Source of the DNA: Bacteroidales bacterium
GTDB lineage: Bacteria > Bacteroidota > Bacteroidia > Bacteroidales > GCA-2748055
Reading direction: 5' to 3'
Length of the DNA: 13,719 bases
NCBI GenBank assembly: GCA_029934875.1
Contig: JAOZLK010000044.1
Location: 1-13,719 of the forward strand
In this document: positions 8,873 to 13,719 of the stretch, piece after piece
How positions within the stretch are numbered: position 1 is the stretch's first letter
Layout of the letters: each line of letters begins with the position of its first letter
Program-made: the position numbers and the translations under genes
The notes under the pieces: generated by a model
Seen by the model: only the letters and a program-made list of their open reading frames with translations
The model's database searches: none
What the model was told of the DNA's origin: nothing

Positions 8873-11278
8873 TTACCATTCAGGTTCCCAGTGAATATCC
8901 TGTCCGGCAGTGGTTTCAATCTCCCAGGACTGATCCTTATATAAAACGGTGAGTTTTCCGGTTCGGTGAGCTTTTAAATGAAGCTTTTGGGGTACGCCTT
9001 TATCCCATTTCATGTCTGCCGTGACGCCGCAGCGGGTTCCCACTCCTTTGATACTTCCCTGTGACCATTGCTCCGGCAGTGCTGGAAGCAGGATCAGCTT
9101 ATCCACTGAGCTTTGCAGGATCATCTCTGTGACTACCGCTGGTAACCCTCCTGCGATGTCTACGTTAAAGATCTCACCGGGATCATGGTACGATGTCTGT
9201 GCCGGCGACCAGTAGGAATTGCAGAGCCAATCGACACATTCGAAAGCATGCTCCGTATCTCCTATATGGGCGGCTGCCAATCCCTTCTGGACGAGACCGA
9301 AAGCCATTTCGGCTCCCTGCTTTCCTCTTCTGTACTCCAGACGCTTTTCAATGGCCGTTTTTGCGGCCTCGATCAGTTCAGGTCTTTCCTTGAATTCAGG
9401 ATCCACCTCGTAGAACAGCGGATAGAGGTGGGAGGCGTGGCGGTGGCTGTTGTCATTTTTTAAACCCGGCCAAATCCACTCCTTCAGGTCACCCTCCTCA
9501 TCTATCCCGTATTCGGGAAGTCCCTTTAAGACAGATGTCCATCCCTGTTCATCGAATTCCGTCAAATATCCTGCATAGTTCAGATACAGCAGGTTCCTGA
9601 TCAGCTGCTTCAGTGCGGCCACATCCATGGTGGCATTAATCACCACAGGATGATGGCCCAGCGGACCTATCTCAGGGGAATAGGAGGGGATGAAGTTATA
9701 CCCCCCGTCCTCACCTTCCACCAGGATATGCTTATAAAAAGCAGCGGCATCCAGCATAAAGGGGATGGCTTTCTCTCTAAGGAAGCTGTCGTCCCCCGTA
9801 TACTGCCAGTAGTCGAAGAGGAATTGCGAAGTCCATGCTCCTCCTGCATACCAGAACAGATGAGGATAAGGTTTTGCATAGTGGTAGGTTTTCCCATCGG
9901 AACTGGTTCGCGAAGGCACAAAGATACCGGGCGCATCATAAAGATCACGTGCATTGTCCCGAAAATCACTGTACATGGAAAACATATAATTAATATAGGC
10001 TTCGGTAACCTCCCTGAAATTCGTATTCAAACCGCTCGCAATTGCAGAGGGAACGTTGCCATTCAATGTAAAATCGCCCGACCACGCCGGACGCCAGGTC
10101 CCTCCCCAAATTCCCTGAAGGGTAGGAGGTATCTCTCCGGTACTGCTTATCAGCAAGTACCTGGCTGCTTTACAGAGCTGATTCAGGTAGGAGGGATTCA
10201 GGTTCCCGAATGAGGAGGAGGCCTGCAGATCCTCGGCCAACGGGAAGGATTCACCGCCCCCGATATCCAGGCTGAACCGATGGAACATCTCACCATGGAC
10301 AGCGCGATGTTCCGCTAGCAGTTTTTTATAATCTGGAATTTCATATTCATGCAAAGCCGTTTTTGCTGGAAGTGGCATGTCGTAGGAAAGCAGGATCCGG
10401 GAAAGTACGAATAGCTCGTCAGCATCCGTGATTAGTAACCAACCATCTGAAGCTTTCATGGTACCACCTGTAGGAATCACCCGGCATTCCACCAGATAGC
10501 CTTTCAGGGATCCGTCCCACTTCTTCTTGAATTCCGTAGTATAGCTAAGCCAGCCCGTCTCATCGACTTTCGTTCGTACATCCTCAATCAGTTTGTCCTC
10601 CATAAAGGCCTCGGCTTCATGATCCATCTCCTCATCGGTTTGCGGCAGGGTTGCAAGCCTCACCCGTATATTAAGGTCTGAATCTGGTGCTGCGATATGC
10701 AGAGCGATCAATTGATCGGGTCGTGAGGTAAAAAGCCGTCTTTCGAAAAACCCGGATTCAGTTTCCCAGGCCGTGATGGTTTCCCCCGACTCGAAATCAA
10801 CGCCTCGGGCATAGTTGATAACTTTTTCCGGATTGAGGGTTTCGATCTCAAGCTGGCAGGCCGGAATCAGAGGATCGGTCCATATCAGTCCTTCTATCCC
10901 GACCTCATTACCCAGTTCAACTGCGAACTCTGCAGCCTTATCTCCCTTCCCGGCGATGACCCACTCCCTGATCTTATCCATATGACTTGCCAGATTGGGT
11001 GCTTCCGTAGGGGGATATTCCGGCATAAATAGCTTTTCATGACTGAAGATGATCCTTTCCTTCGAGGGATCACCGGGAACAAGTGCTCCAAGTGTGCCAT
11101 TCCCGCTTACAAGGGATTCTTCCCATCTCTTTGGTCCCAACAGAGATACAAAACCGTGCTCCGGTATTTCGATCAACAATTTTTTATCTGTTTCGTTTGA
11201 GCATGCCGAGATACCGAACATGTTAAAACCGATAACCAGTGTGAGAATGTAAAGATTATTAAGGCGCTTTTTTTTCAT
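8873..11278 (-). CDS. Divergent GH95-family glycoside hydrolase lipoprotein (alpha-L-fucosidase / alpha-L-galactosidase type)
   Basis: This is a predicted inverting exo-glycosidase of family GH95 that removes terminal alpha-L-fucose (or alpha-L-galactose) from oligosaccharides. I place the start at ATG 11278 because it opens a proper lipoprotein signal (MKKKRLNNLY... to ISAC, Cys26), giving 801 residues. An in-frame ATG at 11311 would add 11 residues without an N-terminal charge cluster. Numbering from 11311, the N-terminal beta-sandwich contains 'SGNGTLGALVPGD' (69-81). The (alpha/alpha)6 catalytic part keeps the GH95 key positions: the base-activating Asn pair in LNGN (417, 419), the acid Glu547 in PSYSPE, and the base Asp718 in FNVD. 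'HRHASHLYPLF' (623-633) is also typical. Differences include 'GAEMAFG' where GW-x-x-AWK is usual and 'NVDIAGGLPAVV' where QIDGNFGG is usual, so the substrate may differ from classical fucosides. The HTCS gene follows after 61 bp on the same strand. Confidence 0.85.
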   Translation of the reverse strand: MKKKRLNNLYILTLVIGFNMFGISACSNETDKKLLIEIPEHGFVSLLGPKRWEESLVSGNGTLGALVPGDPSKERIIFSHEKLFMPEYPPTEAPNLASHMDKIREWVIAGKGDKAAEFAVELGNEVGIEGLIWTDPLIPACQLEIETLNPEKVINYARGVDFESGETITAWETESGFFERRLFTSRPDQLIALHIAAPDSDLNIRVRLATLPQTDEEMDHEAEAFMEDKLIEDVRTKVDETGWLSYTTEFKKKWDGSLKGYLVECRVIPTGGTMKASDGWLLITDADELFVLSRILLSYDMPLPAKTALHEYEIPDYKKLLAEHRAVHGEMFHRFSLDIGGGESFPLAEDLQASSSFGNLNPSYLNQLCKAARYLLISSTGEIPPTLQGIWGGTWRPAWSGDFTLNGNVPSAIASGLNTNFREVTEAYINYMFSMYSDFRDNARDLYDAPGIFVPSRTSSDGKTYHYAKPYPHLFWYAGGAWTSQFLFDYWQYTGDDSFLREKAIPFMLDAAAFYKHILVEGEDGGYNFIPSYSPEIGPLGHHPVVINATMDVAALKQLIRNLLYLNYAGYLTEFDEQGWTSVLKGLPEYGIDEEGDLKEWIWPGLKNDNSHRHASHLYPLFYEVDPEFKERPELIEAAKTAIEKRLEYRRGKQGAEMAFGLVQKGLAAAHIGDTEHAFECVDWLCNSYWSPAQTSYHDPGEIFNVDIAGGLPAVVTEMILQSSVDKLILLPALPEQWSQGSIKGVGTRCGVTADMKWDKGVPQKLHLKAHRTGKLTVLYKDQSWEIETTAGQDIHWEPEW

Positions 11279-11403
11279 TTGCCAATATCTTTCTAACCCT
11301 AAGAAAATCAAGGTATAATTTCGAGCAATATATAAGAAATCTATGTCTTCCTGCCAGTTCTATCGGCCCTGTCTGCCTTTTCCTAGGATATTCCTTGTTT
11401 TAT

Positions 11404-11421
11404 GGAGGAATTTACTCCTCC
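11404..11421. repeat. Perfect 6-bp inverted repeat in the divergent intergenic region
   Basis: GGAGGA (11404-11409) and TCCTCC (11416-11421) are perfect reverse complements separated by six bases. The repeat lies in the 165-bp gap between the GH95 gene (minus) and the kinase remnant (plus). It could be a regulator site or the stem of a leader hairpin for GH95. There is no T-run on either side to support a terminator. Apart from this and a possible -7-like ACCTTGA at 11308-11314 (minus), I see nothing else in the gap. Confidence 0.3.
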
Positions 11422-11443
11422 TTAGGCAGCTAATACCATAATA

Positions 11444-11878
11444 TTGCATGTATACTCGCTATTGAAATCTAATACTTTTAAGCTAACAAAAACCATCATT
11501 CATTATTCCATGATATGTTGCAATGTGTTGAAATTAAACGAAGAAGAACTACCCGTTGTGAGGGATCTGCTAGGACTGGTTTCAAAAATTGAGGAAATTC
11601 AGATTCGTGAATTAATACACAAATACAGCTTAAAATTGGTCGCACTCACCAAAGGAGGCGAGGGTAGTTTGTTGGTGACACCTGCCGACAGTAGCTTTGT
11701 TAGAACACCTGATGTTGATGTAAAGGACACTGTAGGGGCTGGATATTCTTTTGCTGCTTTAATGAGTACAGGTTTTGCAAAAGGACAGCCTTTGCAAGTT
11801 TTACATCGAAGGGCGGTTGAAATATCAGCATTTGTTTGCACCCGGGACGGGGCCATGCCTGATTATTGCAAATATTAA
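11444..11878 (+). pseudogene. C-terminal remnant of a PfkB-family sugar kinase (probably fructokinase-like)
   Basis: The 144 codons correspond only to the C-terminal half of a PfkB/ribokinase-family kinase, which is normally about 290-330 residues. Recognisable blocks are 'CNVLKLNEEEL' (26-36), 'LVALTKGGEGSLLV' (65-78), the ATP/anion-hole signature 'DVKDTVGAGYSFAALM' (92-107) and the terminal 'EISAFVCTRDGAMP' (126-139). The signature should read DTVGAGDSF. Its Asp is the catalytic base that deprotonates the sugar hydroxyl, and here it is Tyr101 (codon TAT, one base from GAT). The frame has no ATG until residue 23; its nominal start is TTG, and a stop lies just upstream at 11423. The sugar-binding N-terminal half has no room before the GH95 gene. 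Loss of the N-terminus plus loss of the catalytic residue marks a dead gene. Block similarity to fructokinases, and the GH32-like gene downstream, suggest it once phosphorylated fructose. Confidence 0.8.
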
Positions 11879-11897
11879 CCTAATGAAATAATACAAA

Positions 11898-13082
11898 ATG
11901 ATCACATTGAATTCCCAACTGGAACCGATAGATACAAGTCAGGTAACACAACTCCTTCTCCCTGACGGAACACAGATGCCACAGGCTGCCATGGGAACCT
12001 TTCATTCAGATAATCCCGACCTCGTAGAGATGATGGAAGATATTATTGTAGAGGCCATTCGGCTGGGATATAGACATTTAGATTCTGCTACAGCCTATCA
12101 AAATGAGGAAGTTGTTGGAAAAGCAATTAAACGTGCCCTTCATGAAGGACTGGTAACCAGGGATGAGTTGTTTGTAACGACCAAGCTCTGGAATAAAAAC
12201 ATGAGTAAGGATGAGGTTATTCCGGCATGTGAACTTTCCCTGCAATTGCTGGGATTGGAATATGTGGATATGTATGTGGTGCACTGGCCGTGGCCCAACT
12301 TTCATGTGCCCGGGGCGGCCGGTGATGCAAGCAATGAACATGCTGTGCCCTATATACACGATGATTTTATGACGGTTTGGGAGGAGATGACCAAGTTAAA
12401 GAAAGGTGGAAAAGTAAAAAATATCGGCACGTCCAACCAGACGCAGAAGACCATGGAGCTTTTGCTCAGAGATACAGATGAATTTAATCGTCCGGTGTAC
12501 AACCAGATGGAGCTGCATCCTTTGTTTCAACAAAAGCAGCTGGTTAGGTACCTGATTGATAATAATATGGTGCCATCAGGTTACATGTCCCTGGGTTCTC
12601 CCCGGAGACCCGGGAGAGACCGCTTTGCCGAACACCAGTCAGATATGCAGCACCCTGTTATTTTAAGAATTGCTGAAGAAACCGGTCTGACGCCTCCTCA
12701 GGTATGTTTGGCCTGGGCACATCAGCGTGAAAATAATAAAGTGGGATATGTATCCATGGCCGAGCGTTCAGAATGGATCAAAACGAACCTGGAGGCTGCC
12801 ACAGAGAATATACTCAGCAAAGAGCAGTATGAGGATATTGACGGTGATGGGACTGAGGAGAATCCCGGTATAAATACCAATAACCGGTTGATCTGGGGTC
12901 AAGTTTTTTTCTGGCCCGAGGCTCGCCTACTGGGGCATGATAGGGATGTGCTTTGGAATGACAACCAGGTTTTTGAGAACCGTGCAGATTATGACAGGTT
13001 CAGAAAAGCAGTTGGAGAGTTTCATCAAGTTTGGAAAAATACGGCAGTTGACTTGCCTATCAAGTACATCCCAGGTGAATGA
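11898..13082 (+). CDS. Aldo/keto reductase with extended C-terminus
   Basis: This is a predicted cytoplasmic NAD(P)H-dependent carbonyl reductase of the aldo/keto reductase superfamily, a single (beta/alpha)8 barrel. It has 394 residues; most members have 270-330. The catalytic tetrad is complete: Asp62 and Tyr67 in 'HLDSATAYQNE', Lys96 in 'VTTKLWN', and His129 in 'VDMYVVHWP'. 'GTSNQTQKTMELL' (177-189) and 'NQMELHPLFQQKQL' (202-215) are family-typical. The usual cofactor-phosphate motif (I/V)PKS is replaced near 284-288 by YVSMA, with Met at the Lys position, so NADPH preference is uncertain. The last 75 or so residues (about 315-394) follow the normal end of the barrel and include an acidic 'DIDGDGTEENPGIN' and a Trp-rich helix-like stretch. 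There is no signal peptide. It starts 19 bp after the kinase remnant on the same strand, with an A-rich leader and no clear Shine-Dalgarno. The natural substrate is unknown; a sugar or sugar-derived aldehyde is possible. Confidence 0.9.
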   Translation: MITLNSQLEPIDTSQVTQLLLPDGTQMPQAAMGTFHSDNPDLVEMMEDIIVEAIRLGYRHLDSATAYQNEEVVGKAIKRALHEGLVTRDELFVTTKLWNKNMSKDEVIPACELSLQLLGLEYVDMYVVHWPWPNFHVPGAAGDASNEHAVPYIHDDFMTVWEEMTKLKKGGKVKNIGTSNQTQKTMELLLRDTDEFNRPVYNQMELHPLFQQKQLVRYLIDNNMVPSGYMSLGSPRRPGRDRFAEHQSDMQHPVILRIAEETGLTPPQVCLAWAHQRENNKVGYVSMAERSEWIKTNLEAATENILSKEQYEDIDGDGTEENPGINTNNRLIWGQVFFWPEARLLGHDRDVLWNDNQVFENRADYDRFRKAVGEFHQVWKNTAVDLPIKYIPGE

Positions 13083-13128
13083 TCTCAACATACAGAATAA
13101 TTACAAACAATTAGATTAAATTTGAAAA

Positions 13129-13150
13129 CCTCTCAGCCTTTGCTGAAAGG
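13129..13150 (+). terminator. Stem-loop downstream of the aldo/keto reductase gene
   Basis: CCT-c-TCAGC, loop CTTT, GCTGA-a-AGG forms a hairpin with a 5-bp stem extended by three more pairs past one mismatch. It begins 46 bp after the reductase stop codon. The following bases (TAATAATCTATCTCTT) are A/T-rich but not a true T-run, so it is at best a weak intrinsic terminator. Confidence 0.35.
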
Positions 13151-13203
13151 TAATAATCTATCTCTTACGAAGAGTCCGGCAGGGTATGACGTACTTACAT
13201 AAG

Positions 13204-13218
13204 CGCAATTGCATTGCG
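13204..13218. promoter_or_regulatory. 15-bp perfect dyad, possible operator for the downstream lipoprotein gene
   Basis: CGCAAT-TGC-ATTGCG is a perfect inverted repeat of 6-bp arms around a 3-bp centre. It ends 49 bp before the ATG of the GH32-like gene. The symmetry and position fit a dimeric repressor site (for example LacI- or GntR-type), but no such regulator is in view. The role is inferred from symmetry alone. Confidence 0.3.
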
Positions 13219-13267
13219 AATTACCTCATGAATGAATTAAACTCAGGTACATTTTCACTTATTATCC

Positions 13268-13719
13268 ATGAGATATCTAAAAGTAATACCAGCAATATTG
13301 TTTTTAATATTGTCGTGCACAAGACAAGACGTATTGACCATAGGTGATTTTGATGACGGAACATTCGGCGAGTGGAGAGTTGAAGGTGAGGCTTTCGGGG
13401 CGGTGCCTGCTACCGGATCCCTGCCCAATCAGGACAAGGTAAGCGGCTTTAAGGGCAAAGGTCTGGTAAATAGCTTTGTGAATGGGAATGAGGCCAGGGG
13501 CACGCTCACAACGCCTGAGTTTGCGATAAAACATGGCTATCTCAACTTTCTCATTGGCGGTGGCAACAGCGAAGGTACACGCATTGACTTACTGAATGGC
13601 GACGGTGAATTCATAAGGACTATTGCCAGGGGTAATAATAGTGCGACCCTGGAATGGGTGAGTGTGGACATGTGGGAGTTGATCGGATACTGGTGTCAGC
13701 TCCAAATTGTAGATGAAAG
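13268..13719 (+). CDS. N-terminus of a GH32-type fructan hydrolase lipoprotein (3' end cut by window edge)
   Basis: The open frame from ATG 13268 to the window edge gives 150 residues. The start MRYLKVIPAILFLILSC is a lipoprotein signal peptide with Cys17 lipidated, so the protein is probably anchored in the outer membrane. The following sequence is a beta-sandwich-like module: 'IGDFDDGTFGEWRVEGEAFG' (about 25-44), 'SGFKGKGLVNSFVNG' (about 57-71), 'GTLTTPEFAI' (about 76-85) and 'YLNFLIGGGN' (about 88-97). I recognise this pattern from the N-terminal domain that precedes the five-bladed propeller in many Bacteroidota levanases and inulinases of family GH32. The GH32 catalytic motifs (WMNDPNG-like, RDP, EC) are not reached within the window, so the enzyme call is an extrapolation. 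A related concanavalin-like carbohydrate-binding lipoprotein is the alternative. The kinase remnant upstream would suit a fructan locus. Confidence 0.7.
   Translation, partial: MRYLKVIPAILFLILSCTRQDVLTIGDFDDGTFGEWRVEGEAFGAVPATGSLPNQDKVSGFKGKGLVNSFVNGNEARGTLTTPEFAIKHGYLNFLIGGGNSEGTRIDLLNGDGEFIRTIARGNNSATLEWVSVDMWELIGYWCQLQIVDE

Noticed and set aside
9650..10213. Plus-strand frame of 187 codons opposite GH95
   Set aside because: It covers the GH95 catalytic motifs on the other strand and has no coherent protein features.
11599..11856. Minus-strand frame of 85 codons over the kinase remnant
   Set aside because: The plus strand shows clear PfkB blocks; the minus frame has no recognisable features.
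13304..13534. Minus-strand frame of 76 codons over the GH32-like gene
   Set aside because: The plus strand encodes a lipoprotein signal and conserved beta-sandwich motifs; the minus frame is a shadow.

Overview
The window looks like part of a chromosome of a polysaccharide-degrading Bacteroidota. The evidence is a SusC/SusD outer-membrane pair, a hybrid two-component system (HTCS), Cys-anchored surface lipoproteins, few recognisable Shine-Dalgarno sequences, and TAnnTTTG-like promoter fragments. The sequence alone does not fix the genus. A free-living marine or terrestrial Cytophagales or Marinilabiliales-like degrader is a guess.

Left and centre (1-11278, all minus strand) form a polysaccharide utilization locus (PUL). 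In transcription order it reads: a divergent GH95-family lipoprotein (alpha-L-fucosidase or alpha-L-galactosidase type), a 1473-residue HTCS regulator, a SusC-type TonB-dependent transporter, and a SusD-type binding lipoprotein cut by the window edge at position 1. The expected workflow is that SusD and SusC capture and import a fucose- or L-galactose-decorated glycan, GH95 trims the terminal alpha-L-sugar, and the HTCS senses an oligosaccharide in the periplasm and turns on the locus. The 137-bp gap in front of susC carries a direct repeat with a 21-bp period, which is the best candidate operator for the HTCS AraC domain. More PUL genes probably lie beyond position 1.

Right (11444-13719, all plus strand) is a different unit. 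It starts with the C-terminal remnant of a PfkB-type sugar (probably fructo-) kinase whose catalytic Asp is now Tyr. Next comes an intact, unusually long aldo/keto reductase. Last is the 5' part of a lipoprotein that looks like the N-terminus of a Bacteroidota GH32 fructan hydrolase. The kinase remnant and the GH32-like gene suggest the edge of a fructan-use locus that has been rearranged and has decayed where it meets the GH95 PUL.

No RNA gene, CRISPR array, transposase or attachment site was seen. No stretch over 300 bases lacks a gene. The largest gaps are 11279-11443 and 13083-13267, and both carry only small inverted repeats. I see no clearly new system. The most useful leads are the susC-upstream direct repeat, the divergent GH95, and the decayed kinase.
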